From Membranipora membranacea (taxonomy: Eukaryota > Bryozoa > Gymnolaemata > Cheilostomatida > Membraniporidae): a stretch of DNA of 64,000 nucleotides. The notes below the pieces were generated by a model that was not told the origin of the DNA, did no database searches, and worked only from the letters and a program-made list of their open reading frames with translations. The stretch is taken from contig OU612065.1 of NCBI GenBank assembly GCA_914767715.1, positions 15,934,001-15,998,000 of the forward strand. The letters are read 5' to 3'. Shown piece after piece: positions 35,563-48,900 of this stretch. The translations under genes were made by a program, and so were the position numbers. Numbering within the stretch: the first letter of the stretch is position 1; every line of letters starts with the position of its first letter.

Positions 35563-37200
35563 AATACATTGTGGTTTTGTCTATTTTCAAATTCCAGAAA
35601 AAAATAATTGTGATAATGAGTATGGTCAAAATGAGCCGCGCTAAAGTTAAAGTTGGTTTTAAATTATAATAAGAATTTAACTGTTTGCTTCGTTTAAATA
35701 TCTATACAAAGGGGACAAATTTATTAGATATTATTGAAACAGTGATGTAGAGCATTAAAGGAAACACATAAGGAGCCATGTTTTGAGCTATGGTTTAGCT
35801 GGTAGAAAAACTGATTGAGGAAAATATATGATCACTGATCAAGGATATTCGTTTCTGAGAAGTCCTCAAGCCAATTCAGCGTATTTACTTATTATGTGAC
35901 TGTAGCAATTATTTTTTTCATTTTATTGCCATTGTATTGTATGTTACATGGAGAGGTGGGTCATATGAGGGTAGATTATTTGACGCCCTATTTTTGTAAA
36001 AATCAATGTCATTCTTTTCCTCATTAGTTCTTCCAATGAAGAGGGAGTTCATTGGTTCTTCTGATGATGTAAGTGGGAGTAGAAATAGACAATGCTAGCA
36101 TAACCAATCACTATTATTTATCAGCTGGCTATTATACAAACAGCTATATAAACAGTGTCCTTATTATATTGCGCTATAATTGCACAAGATGAGGTGAACG
36201 GTGTGGTGAACTTTGACTCGGATTGTAGTATCTTTGCTACAACTTGCTGAATGGAACGTCACAACTGGTGAGAAATACAGTATTAATCATCATAAAAATA
36301 TCATTGCAAAATTATTTCTCAGCATAGGGGGTCTGAGCTTAACCTTCTATATAATATAATAAGGTTAGTCACGCTCACTGACTCCTGGGACAGTATTAAC
36401 AGGGAGTATTTTAGTGTCTTTGGTATTAATAGGGTTTTCATACAGTCATTGACACGACCTCAGACGGTTACATCTTCGGCACACAAGGCAACACAGTGGT
36501 GATAGGAGGAAGCCAATATTGGCGTAGCGTCAGCAGCACAGGCAGTATATAACATTGTGTACTTCATGACATGCCACACACTGATTGATACTACAGGGAA
36601 ATACTAGTTTGTTTATAAATACCAGAAGCAAAAGACAAGCGACAGACTACTTACTGAGTGAAGGTGTTTTTAAGACCTGACAAGCTCTCATCCGGATTAA
36701 TAACTGCCAGGCTGATAGACTCAAACCAAAAATCAATTTGTACTCACAACATTTCCACTGCAAGCAGGCTGTCAACATACTGATATGGTATCTTCGCATC
36801 TATGTGTGAATGTAAGTGTCGCGTGGATCTTTTGCTGGTTTGTCGCTGCTATGTGTATTTGGTTTTTAGAACAAGGCCCCAGTTTTAAACTGGTTGATCA
36901 ACGCTTACATACTTTACCTGCTCTGCTGGTGTTAACAGTAGGCCATGGTATCTCGGCCTTGCTCTCCAAAAGTATAGCAAAATGCTAGAACACATTACAC
37001 AATTATCAGAATTAGCTCACACCTAGGCCAGTAGTATAGTATTGAGTGCCAGTGTATGCCAGGATCATGCATAATGGAAGCCGCATACCTACGTCCTGAA
37101 CACATACCTCTGTAATTGTCTCATAACTTAGTTCAGGTCAGCTAGAGTTGTGGTAGAGCTCAGGTAGCTGCGAGATTGTGTTAAGCTAGGACCATACTGT

Positions 37201-37260
37201 AGCCTGGGCAGGCTGTCTGAGGTGGGTGGTGGGACCCACTCCAGACAGTTTCCCCAGGCT
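37201..37260. repeat. Interrupted palindrome
   Basis: AGCCTGGG / CCCAGGCT at the ends, with CTGTCTG / CAGACAG and GGGT / ACCC inside, making a 60-bp hairpin with small internal loops. It is about 650 bp upstream of the glycosyltransferase start. Confidence 0.7.
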
Positions 37261-37904
37261 AACCATTCACCCAACTGATCGAAGCCACATTTAGAGCTTA
37301 TAGGGAAAACTTGTGATATCGTACTATGCCCAGTTTAATTTTGAATCTTCAATCTGTAGTGTATGCCAGGAACTTTTTACGGCATGTGGGTTGGCATTTC
37401 AATGACTTTTACAACACTTGGCAGATTTTTTGACTGTTTACATGCCGACACTAACAGTGAGCTTGAATTACCCCCATAATTACTGACATGCTGGATATTT
37501 ATCATGTTGGTGGTCAAACTGTTTAGGTAATCAGTAGTTGTATGTCGTGCGACCTTATCATCACCATGTCAATGCATATTCAACTTCCCACCACTGTGAC
37601 CATTCACCATTACATTGGCCTGTGGTAATGTTTGTTTTCAGTAACGTGTTATGAAAGCGTAATGGGAAATAGCTGTTTGTCTCAGTAATGCCTGGTTTGG
37701 TCTAGCTTGAAGAGTAGCTTATGAAAGGCTTTCTCATCCCTACCTATTCTTTTTCTTGTGGTGTTTATAAAGTGCTCTTTTTTCTACAGCTGCATTAGAT
37801 AAAAGTCTGCGCATATAGCTTTTCACGAGAGGACAGAACTAAGACAATCAAGTTTATCAGACGTCAGACTTTGATTTACCTGTCCCTGCCACCGTGGATA
37901 ATCG

Positions 37905-40900
37905 ATGGTACCATCATATTACACACTGCTGACGCTCCTAATGGTAGTCAAGCAAATTCACTCATGGCAATACAAGTATGACTATCTACTAGCTGACCTG
38001 GAGAAATGTTCAAGGGGTGAGTCTTACTAATTAACTTGGAATTAGTTATGCAAATACATTCTTGTACCATAAAATTAGCCTCCTTTGTCAGTGATAGTAG
38101 CATCCACCATAACAATTGGAACATTTTCAAACATTTATTGTGTAGGCAGAGGATTAGCTGTCTTCCAAAGTCACTAAATACTGGTCATTGGTCTACCGAA
38201 GTACATAAATACCTCAATCCAGATTTTATACAAACAAATAAAAGAGTGCTATGAGGAAATTGACCCTCATTCACTTCAAAACTCTCATACAAAAATTACC
38301 GAATTTGACAAATGAAACCGATACAGTCATATGATATGATGATGATGGGTACATTCCGTTTTCCTTATATTGATAAGGATACTGATCTGTCCTCCCTGTA
38401 CTCCAACTAGCACTGTAAAAATATTGAAAGAAGTTTCAATTTGGTCATCAACAATTTCATACTACTCTCAGGTAGAACCATACAAATACTTCCGTCCTGA
38501 ATTAGTCTCAAGTGCTCAGATGGCTGCAATAGTGTGAGTTTGTGGCATTACAGTATCAAGCATTCCCCTTTCTGTTTGATGATGTAATGCCACAAACTCA
38601 CAATTGCAGCAATCTGAGCTCATAGACTAACCCTGAGTACATTTGACTTCCCCCACGCCATTAGATTGTCCTCCGTCAGATAAAACTGTTAGAAACCGCT
38701 AATACTCTACTCTATTAGTGTGGTTTTATGGTGAACGGTGAGGAACGCCCTCCTCATACTAATAAGCCACATGCTAATTAAGTAATTTCACATCTCACTA
38801 TGTAGATCTGGGTGGTTAAAAAACGATGTGATAACCTTGTGATAATTGTCTCTCTGACATGACTCTGCTGCTGTGAGTAGGAGAAAAAAATTGTAGGATT
38901 GCATTGGAAAATCTGCATAATTTATGTAATATACACAAATATTGAGTGAGAAGCTATAGAGCATGCTACTTTGCATGTTCTAATAAAGTCAAATGTAGAC
39001 GGCAGGTACTCTCATTTAATTAATTTCATGATTAGTATTTCAGTCACAACCGCTAAAAAGTGTATAGGCCATGGACTTAATAATAAAGTCTATGGTATAT
39101 GGTATAGGCCTACAATAGGAATGAGTATTTATAATCTTTGATAATAGTGTGAAGGTGAGATTTTGACCTCACTGGATGGACTTAAGTCAAAGATAAGCAG
39201 ATAATGAATTGTATAAAGCTTGGTAATCACAAATACCTCTGGTCCCTGACATATATTTATATATGTTCATCACTGTGTGAACCGCAACATTCCCTTTTTT
39301 TAACTTGTCACCAACTGTCACAATGGCCTTTCTTTGTGTAGTGACATTTTCACATGATTTGAAATATCCCGGCTTCCTGTCATGCTCTTGGCTGCCATAA
39401 CCCAAGCCTATTTTTTCCTCGACACCTTCCCATTTGCTAACTTGGATTTTATTTTGATCTCTTGGTATGCGTTATTTTCTGAATGAGATTGTCAATCCGA
39501 TTTTGTATTGACTTGCATAAACCTGGAAAAGCTGGGTCATACTGATAATCTTAATCTGCACGTCATGCTAAAGTTAAACAATAAAATATAGCTTCAGAGA
39601 AAGTTCAAAGACATCATTGGATTAAAGAAGTGTTTGTGAGTCAGAATAATGTCTATCTAAAAGTATTATACCGGATAATACTTTATATGATATACAATAA
39701 ATATAAAACTATGGCACAGGATATACCCTCATCTCATGTGATATTTTGTCTGTCAGAATAAACCTATTTCTGTTCTTTGATTTCAGTACAGCCAGATGTA
39801 GTGATATGGGTCCAAGGCCGAGCAGCAAACCCTCAGCGGCGAAGTATTATAAGAGAAATTATGGCTAGTGACAAAGCATGGCCAGGAGATGTCAAAGCGC
39901 TATTTTTCTTTATGGTTGGCCGCTCAAACGGTTCGGACCCAGAGGAGATGCAAATACATCTAAACTATGAGTTTGATTTATACGGAGATATAGTACAAAA
40001 TGATTATATAGGTATGTAGACCATAAATCTAACAACAGACAAGACACTAGCCACAGTCATTTGAACTGTGGTCAAAATCGTGACTTTTGATTCACCATAT
40101 CATCTTTTAATTGTTGTATTTCAAGTAGTGCCATACAATTAGATGGACTATGGCAATTCCCTGGGGTTTTGGGATGTCTAGCTTGATTAGAGCGACATCC
40201 ATTCGGCGCAAAAGTTTATTGGTTTCCTTGGTTTGATAGGTTAAATGAGAGGTCTATCAATTACTATTTTTTCTCCTGACTTTTAAGCTACATCATAGCT
40301 CATTTATTTACATGATAGTATCCAAACCATCTTAAAGTGCATTATCTGTTTGTTTTTTTAACAATCTCATCTCTAATTGATTGCAGAACACTATGAAAAC
40401 CAGACTGCCAAAATGATCTCAGCAATTAATTTCCTAGCAGACTACTGCAGTGATGCGAGGATAGCCATAAGGATGGATGATGATGTTATATTCCATCCAA
40501 CGCAAATGATATCTCAAGTAGTAAAACTAATCAACCAACATCCTCGTAGAAGTCATTACAACACAACATTCGATTATCACTCACTAGTAAATTATAAGCC
40601 TCTTGTGACTGCTAAAAAAGAGGGGTTCTCACCCACCGCTTTAGAACGGCAGAAAGACTACTCACACAAACCTACAAGTAGTATAAAGCTTAATAAGGGA
40701 AACACTATAGTATGTCATCTACTGAAAAACTTCCCAATCATACGTCATCACATGAACCGTCCATATCCAGTCGACGATAGTGTGTTACCCCATGAACAGA
40801 TCTACCCAGACTTCTGTGCTGGGTTTTTTATAGCAATGACTTCAGATCTGTTACCACAGTTGCAGTCACTCTTTAAAGTCGAACCTCCTTTTTGGATCGA

Positions 40901-41123
40901 TGACTCCTACTTAGGTGTGCTGCAGAAAATTATCAGGGTTGGCGTAGTGAATGCCGAAAAACTGGTCGCTTTCGACCCTCCTCCTGGCCTGCCTCTCAAG
41001 AAGATCATCAACGGAGGTGAGGACAGAAGTCTCATAGCCGTACATCTCATGCAGGGTGAAAAATATTTGCACCAAATGATTCAAGGAAAAATGCTCTCTG
41101 AGTTCCAGGAGACTGGTGCATAG
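37905..41123 (+). CDS. GT31 beta-1,3-glycosyltransferase (galactosyltransferase family)
   Basis: Three exons, 37905-38016, 39787-40011 and 40387-41123 (phases 1 and 1), give 357 residues. The ATG at 37905 follows an in-frame TAA and starts a short hydrophobic segment (YYTLLTLLMVV), a possible type II Golgi anchor though shorter than usual. The catalytic domain has the family order: RSIIREI (usual RxxIRxTW), ALFFFMVG, EFDLYGDIVQNDYIEHYENQT, metal-binding DDD at 143-145 (MDDDVIFHP), YPDFCAGFFIAMTSDLLPQL and WIDDSYLG, where DD stands for the usual ED. Members transfer galactose or N-acetylglucosamine/galactosamine from UDP-sugar in beta-1,3 linkage in the Golgi. The acceptor cannot be told from sequence. 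A hairpin repeat lies in intron 1. ATTAAA at 41210 may be the poly(A) signal. Confidence 0.85.
38502..38630. repeat. Fold-back element in intron 1 of the GT31 gene
   Basis: Arms of about 48 bp (TTAGTCT, then GCTCAGATGGCTGCAATAGT, at left; complement ending AGACTAA at right) with several mismatches and about 33 bp between. MITE-like, non-coding. Confidence 0.8.
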
Positions 41124-42291
41124 TAAAAATCTTATCAGTATTTTTATTTATTCCAAGTATATATAATGCTAATGTTTTATCATGGAGTTATTACTGCTGC
41201 TGATGAGTTATTAAAAATATTGGCATTTTTATTGCAAGGTGTATCGGCTTCTTGTCTTAGATTCGCACTCAATAACTACACATAAATAATTCATCATTGA
41301 AGCTTCATCCTATGATACCATATTGATTGGACATCATTCTTCTTGAGAACAATGATCAACATAAGATGATCTTGCAGAAGTTGTATCGTTGGTGAAGCTC
41401 CGTAGATATGTTTGGTGCCTCATAAATACAATAGGCTGACTTATGAGTTAAAACTGCAGTTCTGTATCAAAAAAGCCAATATCTCTTGCATCATTGGTTG
41501 CCTAAGGAGTAATCATCTTCATTAAGTTGAATGGACAACTCCTAACTGTATCCTAGGAATCTTCGGTCGAGAGTAGGCAATATATAAGATTTCAGTGACA
41601 TCTCTCCTGCAATTAGGAATACTCACAAAATAAAACCCATTCCATGGGCTACCATATAAGTGTATTGTTAGATGGATTCCGACACTAATATCAAGTTTTT
41701 TTCTATACCTGATGAATATGCTATTGAGCATTCAATCCTCAGCAGACTCCTAATTATAATGCACAGCACAGTCCCATAGCCATCGATTTGTTATACTTTG
41801 CCTCATGATTTTTGCATAACGATTGTCATGCAAACTCCGCAGGAAGACATCGACAGCATTTGGCTCTCAAGTAGTACTTGAAAATTAAGGAAACAATCAC
41901 TGTTTCTATCTCGAATATCAAACCTTGGGGCGGGTACCAGTTGTTGTAAATTAAATAAAATGATGTGATCTTTGAAGTGATGTCCTGTCCCGGACATGGT
42001 ATCCATTTCCAAATCCAGATAGTTATTTCGACATAAAAGGACTGAAGTCGCCTCAAAACTGTTCCTGGCATTGGAAATTGGTCATCAAGTTGATGTTTCT
42101 ACCTATTGATATATAAATGAATTTATATATCAATGTTTCCAGTTTCCACCACATCAATATCATCTAAGACTTAGACACTGAAAATAGCGGTGGTGCCTGG
42201 CTCTATAAACTTGTGATGTAGTCCAAGCCCTTCAAGACTAGGTTAACAAGATGATAAACATGTATGCAGAAACAAATATTGAAAATTTTAT
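41124..42291. other. Intergenic region downstream of the GT31 gene
   Basis: 3' UTR of the glycosyltransferase, then AT-rich sequence with no recognisable gene. Confidence 0.5.
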
Positions 42292-42500
42292 TCACCCTAC
42301 AGAGTGCAGATAACAACCACAACCACCGTGACAGCCCACGTTCATCCAGTTGTGGAGGATATTAGCCTCAAGTAAAACAAGGAGTAGAGCATGTCTGTAT
42401 TTTTCTGCAATTGTGTCGGATTTGTATTGATCATTGGCCTGATGATATGAGTCTAGATCACTGTTTGTAGCAGAAGTGTTGTTTTGCTTGATTTGAATTG
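42292..42500 (-). CDS. Possible terminal exon of a small minus-strand gene
   Basis: A strong acceptor (tctgtatttcag) ends at 42501 on the minus strand, followed by 69 open codons with a cysteine/glycine-rich tail (NVGCHGGCGCYLHSVG). AATAAA on the minus strand (42292-42287) overlaps the stop codon. The acceptor, open frame and poly(A) signal together suggest a real last exon, but no upstream exon with a convincing start is found and no family is recognised. Confidence 0.3.
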
Positions 42501-42958
42501 CTGAAATACAGAAATTAATTGTGGTTACTTGCTCGGCATAATTATTAGTCTGAAACAAATGGGTTACATGATGTTGCGGTGTCATGGGCATACTATATAA
42601 CTTATCTGTTTACATATTGAGCTCTAGAGTTCATTGCAATCGCTTCCTAATCCTAACGAGTTGTGGTTTTCTCGACTACAATGCATTGGTGTCTTGGTGA
42701 CTGCATTGTGGACAGTTCAGAGTTGTATGCTTAAATGTTGTGAGCAGACAAGTCGTTCAAGCAGTTATCCTCTTTACACGGGGAGGTAGATAAAGTTGAC
42801 GCTCTCATGCTTGAGAAATAATCCTAATTTTCCACATTACAAAAAGTAAATTGTTTAGGCTTACAGATACCCAGTTGGCTGATTAATATTGACATAGTTT
42901 TAATAGACCAGTCCCCATATTATCTTATTCAATCCTGTACATATATCTGACACGGAAA

Positions 42959-45900
42959 ATGACTACACTTGCTCAACAACTAGCCAGCTTTGCCAGTTCA
43001 GCTCCAGACTTTCCTGATCCTGAAGATGAGTTACAGAATAATGGTATGTTAATTTCATTATAAGTTGTTAAGTCAAGGGCAAGGAATATGGGCCATTATT
43101 GGTTTGTTATTACAACTTAAGTTCCACCACAATTCATTTTTAGTTAGTTTTGTTCGGTAAGTTGTAGCAATAGTGAGAGGGAGTTCAAAATCAATTGTAA
43201 ATTGATTTGATTGAAATATATGTTTCCAAGTTTACCATTTCACTGCAAGGGGAGCTGCTGTAAATTGATTTTTGATTTGTTTTGAAAGTCTTGACCGACA
43301 GTATCCTCAAAAGAAACCATCAAACAAGCTGTTGTATGATCATCCCAATCCTGTTCTTTTTAATGACACATACCCTGGGGGCAGTTGAGATGCCTTATTT
43401 TTTAAAACAATAAGAAACTCAACACAGCAATAAAATGCATTCCATGTGTTTCTGCTCGCAGACCTGATACCTTTTAATTTAAGGAGTAGGAGGTCGCTAA
43501 GTTGGTTAGAGAGCCTGCCTTGCAGTTTTTTTACTACTGGGCTCAGTTGATGCCCCAGTTGAACTCAGACCTGCCTGCAAACTGAGAGCAAATCGGCACC
43601 AACATAAAGCACCTTTGTTTCTTCCGACACAGAAAGAACTTACAATTTTAACCAACATACTATGTGTTTATTTTATCATCCACAGAGACATTAGCTAAGG
43701 TAACATCGGGAGCGACAGAAGATAGCGACACTGAGGTTACCTCAGCTAGTAATCTAAGAAAGAGGACATCTCGTCTCTTAGCTGATGAAGATGAGAAATA
43801 CGCTGGTAAAACTGTAAGTGAATAATTAACAGTCTGAGTGCCTGATGCTCACTTGTGTCCAAGTCACACTGACTAGGATAGTGTCAAGTCGTATTCGTAA
43901 TTTCTACTGACAGTCCTGTTATGGGCAGTCATTGCTGCTATTCAACTTTTACATCCCCTGATGACAATTGGGCTGGACAAGTGGGTGTATTAGTTTTTAA
44001 GGGCCCTCTAAACTCATATTAGCTATGATAAGGTGAAACCACCCTTCAACCCCATCCAATAACTTTCTAAATAGAAGAGATAGATTTGCTTGAAACTGGT
44101 AAAAAAATATAGCTATTGAACCAACCCAAATATGTGCCTAGACCGTGTTCCTTGAGTCAAAGATGAGGATATTGTCTGCATTATAGGTTAGTCGAAAGTC
44201 TTTGATGCGCTCAGATGATGACGACAGTGATGTTAGTGAATATGATGATGAGGAACACGTTTCTGGTGATGACAGTGGTGACTCTCCATCAGCCACAGAT
44301 GGAGCACAATATGACTTTGTTGATGAAGACGGAGGTGAGCAAGGTTTTGTGTACGCTTCATAAAGAGAGAAGGATCTGGACGACTTTTGTTCATCTTAAT
44401 ATGTCAGTATTGTTGGCCGGTGTCAGAGGGAGGAATATTTTGTTTGTGAGGCCTTTCGTCTGTGCTTAAAATTTGTCTTGGACCCAAATTATTTTAAATG
44501 AAGAGTCCGAACAACAAATTGATGATAATGGATTATCATTTTTTTCTTTTACAAAATATATATTATCAACGATTAATTCTGCAGTCTTAACGTTATTAGC
44601 TCATAGTTTCCGAGGTTCCTTAATCCTTTCGCTCACCCCGACCCAAATTAGAAAAAAACATCAATTTGTTATAACTCTTCAGCAATCCTATTTTATAATC
44701 ATATTAGAACCGATGAAGGGAGGATCAGATGATGAGGGAAGTGGTGAGAGCTCCGATGATGAGGAAGATAAAGATTACTACAATCAGTTTGATATGGATC
44801 TATCTTCCTTGTAAGTGATCAGTGGGACCGGAAATTCCAACACCAACAGAAAAATATAGTAAAATCTTTCAATCTTTCAAATGTTGTGTTGTTGCATTTT
44901 GGTAGAATATATTCATGTCAGCTGACTGAATTTTTTGTCAAACATTTCCTTTTGATTGTGTTTTAGTGCTAAGGGCACACGTCTAGCAGACACATCTACA
45001 GATGATGTTGGAAGTGATGATGTTGATGATGATGAGGTTGAAGAAGAGGAAGGAGTGACAACTCTAAATCAAAACTCAGAAAATCAGGAAGTCAAGAAAG
45101 GCCAGTCTGTACGAAACCAGATCAGTAAGTGTCTTAATATGTTGACTTTAAGCAGATCACCGGATGGGCTTGGAATAAGTTGAGAATTAGCCTTAAAAAA
45201 AGAAAGACAACTTCATCCTTAGTCCACTTGGTTTATCCCTTCCTTCTCTCCATCCCTTCCTCATTAAACATAAGGTTTTGTTTCGAATCTGAGACAGGGA
45301 CCAACAATGTGTAGAACCTTGAGAAACAAAGAGATTCTTAGTTAAGATAAGAGAAAGTAATTCTGGAGATTTAGTAGAAAATAAACTATGAGAATGTTAA
45401 GTTGTTAACGGATAACTATGCTAAAATAACTGCTAGAATCTCAGGTTCAGTCTCAGTTAATAGTGTATGGGAATTAATTTAGTATGACTGGGGTTGGTGC
45501 ATATGAATGAATGGTAGTATCCCATTTCATCACTGCTGTGACTTTCATTGGTTTAGCCAAGTACCTACCCGATAATTCACCATTAGTCTATGATGTATTG
45601 TAGAACTTTGGGAGGCGTTATTGGAGCTGAGGATTGAGCTACAGAAGATGGTTAGCGCGAGTAATCAGCTACCTCAACATGGTATGTGGGCTCAACTTCA
45701 GGATAACAACGCTCAAGAGTCGGAGAAACTAACCAAAGAAGATTTTTTGGAAGGTGAGCATGTGTTTATAGGTTTTATTGTCTACCCAATTTTCCAAAAA
45801 TAATTATTATTTTTGGTTAGATATTTCTTACGCCTGATTTTCTATCAATTATTATTAAGGTAATGTCAAAGACCGATCCGAATATCAACATATCATATAT

Positions 45901-48900
45901 TGTTGGAAAGCTACCGAGCTACTGAAAATGAATACCTAATCAAAAACTTGATTCGATGACGTTGTGTCATTTTAGAGAGGAAATGAGGCAGAAAACACTG
46001 TTTTTGTCAATGCAGATGGAGGATTCAAATTGATTGCAATATTTTTCAAAACAGGTGGAATGTATACTTAGAGATTGCATTCATTGTAAAATTTGATTTT
46101 CTTTCATATATGACTAGTCTAAATTGACTTTTTACGTCACGCCATTCAATGCATTTTTTTTGTGAAGCCGTGAAAATATGTGAAAATTCAATCATTATTT
46201 CAGAACAGATCATAGGCTCGAAACAAAACTGAATATGATTTTCTCTTAGATTACACTTCAAATGTCATACACATTGACAATGCCAAAAAACAGCTATTTT
46301 TGGGGACTTCTGAGGTGTTTTTGGGGATTCTTTTGCGTTAAATTCAAGAAAAACAAAGATGCAGTGAAAAATTCTGTTGGCATTTCCTGTATGCACCATC
46401 GTTAATGAAAGTGGCTTCGTATGTAGGAACTTTCAAAAAAACTTAGTTCGGACACAATAATGGTCATTTGGTCAGCATATTTGAAGTTATGCAAAAGTGG
46501 CGAAAATATTAGCTGTATTCAAGAGTTAACTGTCTTCACAATATGCAGGCTAATTTGTTGAAAGTCAATGTGTATGACATTTGAAATGTAATCTAAGAGA
46601 AAATCATAATTAGTTTTGTCTCGAGCCTATGATCTGTTCTAAATTGATGATTGAAATTTCACATATTTTCACGGCTTCACAAATAAAATGCATTGTATGG
46701 CGTGACGTAAAAAGTAAATTTAGACTAGTCATATGTCAAAGAAAATTGTTTTTTTTTGATGAACGCAATCTCTAAGTATACATTCCACCTGTTTTGAAAT
46801 TTCTTGCAATCAATTTGAATCCTCAATCTGCATTGACAAAAACAGCGTTTTCTGCCTCATTTCCTCCCTAAAATGACACAACGTCATCGAATCAAGTTTT
46901 TGTTCAGGTATTCATTTTCAGTAGCTCGGCAGCTTTCCAACAGTATATGATATGTTGATATTCGGATCGGTCTTTGACATTACCTTAAATCATGTTCCAA
47001 AGTTTTACTGCCGTTCTCTTTGGTTGTCTGGTGACTGTATTTATAATAAGCTTAATATACTTTACGTCTATGGTATTTTTCTCCTTTGCAACATATTATT
47101 TCCGCTAATCTTATTGAGAATTTTGCAATATTATAGTGGAAGAAAGTTGCAATGTGCTGACCGATGAGCTGTTGGACTTACAGACTGCAATTCAACATGG
47201 AGAGACCTCTGAACGGTATGTTGCTCATTGTCATGTCATTTACATTCATTGTGCATTACAGCTTTAGATTTTGATTCTTCAAAGTAACAGCTAAATTATT
47301 CATGTGTTTATTATGTTTGTTATCCAACATTTTTCCGATGGAGGCAAGTGTCGATAAATGTGTTCGCAAGCATAATACGTATATGTGTGTATCCATCTTG
47401 TTTCACCTCATGCTGTGAGTGACATATGTGGAACTTTGTTGTAGTGGGGTTAAACGATCACATGATGAAATTGAAAAAGATATTAATGAAAACTTTGGAG
47501 AATCACAATCAAAGAGAAATGATATCATTCAGAAGTGGGATGATAAGACTCGGCTAAGCGTCGCCGCAACATCAAAGAAAAAGGGCATCGATCATAGTCA
47601 ACAGTCCACTCTCATTCAGATTGAACATGTGAGTAGCAATTAAAGTTATATGTTCCTGATGTGCACAACTGGTTATAGTTTTCAATGCCTGAAGTTCTAC
47701 TCTTACTTAAAGGCAGCTACTAACTCTTATCGATGTTTTGTTAAGTCCCTTTTAACTTTGTGTGACTTTTATATAGCATTATTATTCTGTACCTATACAG
47801 ATATTGTGTGATAAAGACAGATTACTAACGAGAACCAGACAGAAGAGAAATAATATCCATGTCATTGGACAAGCTCCAGAAGACTCTAAAAAGGGAGAGC
47901 AGGTATTCCATATTATATTTATGTAATACTTCATATTTCAAGGGTTACCTCCTCTCTGAACAGGTAGTTCAGCGAGAAGGTAACTACTTTTCAACACGAC
48001 CCTAAATTCTTGTAACTGCAGCACTATTATATACATGAAGCTATTAAACAGTAGACAGTAAATCCGTAATGTTTCCTGATAAAAACTAAACTAATCAACT
48101 GATCAGTTTATCTTGGTGGTTTGATGTGCTCTTCAATGATACAATTTTAGCTGTAGAAGCCACTGCGAAACTGTCTTATCTAACATAATCCAATGAAGGT
48201 ACGCTCAGTATTTATGGGGATTAGTAATAGATCAAACAACTGATACTAAGTTTGGAGATGATAAGGCCTGGCAAAATTATCCATTTGATTTGTACAAGCT
48301 ATTACATCAGTTTTTGAGATATTCAAACCTACTCATGCTTTGATCCAAAGATTTCAAGCACTGAATTCCGTTTAGTTTGATTAGCCCTATAATGTTTTCT
48401 GAAGTTTCTCACTTGTTTGGGACAAATATTATCAGAAGGAGTTTGAACAACTAAGATATGACAGCCACAAAGGATGGGTATACTGCTATGACCTTATACT
48501 TCCTTATATTATCTCTTATATGGTTACAATTGTAGGCAGATGATAAAGCGAGTGACAATAAAAAAGAAAATCATACTGAGTCAGCTGTCCAGAAGAACCA
48601 CTCTATAGATGAGGAGATATTCAATGATGATGATTTTTATCATCAGTTACTCAGGGAGCTTATCGAGCAGAAGACCAATAGAAGTGATGACCCTATCGCT
48701 ATGTCAAGGTATGCATTGGAAAGCCACATTGTTTCAGATTCTATTAAGATCTCTCCATATCAGCTGGGTCCAAGGCAGTACCGTGAAAGTACCTAAAAAG
48801 TTATGGTCTAAACACACTGACAGAGGTTGCCTCCTCAGCACATCCTCATTGCGGTTTCATATACACAATAATCCTCTGAGGATCAGCTGAGGCTTATATG

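Larger units (their letters stand above)
34825..37904. other. Intergenic region with SINE-like and hairpin elements
   Basis: No protein gene seen in 3 kb. It holds the tRNA-like element at 35263-35345 and hairpins at 35477-35562 and 37201-37260 (listed separately). The 67-codon ORF at 36785-36988 is hydrophobic at its start but has no partner exon. Confidence 0.5.

Noticed and set aside
36785-36988. 67-codon hydrophobic ORF, considered as an anchor exon for the GT31 gene
   Set aside because: No donor joins it in phase to 37905 or 39787, and the 37905 ATG already gives a start.
44473-44814. 113-codon ORF in AATF
   Set aside because: Only 44708-44810 is exon; the rest is intron in frame by chance.
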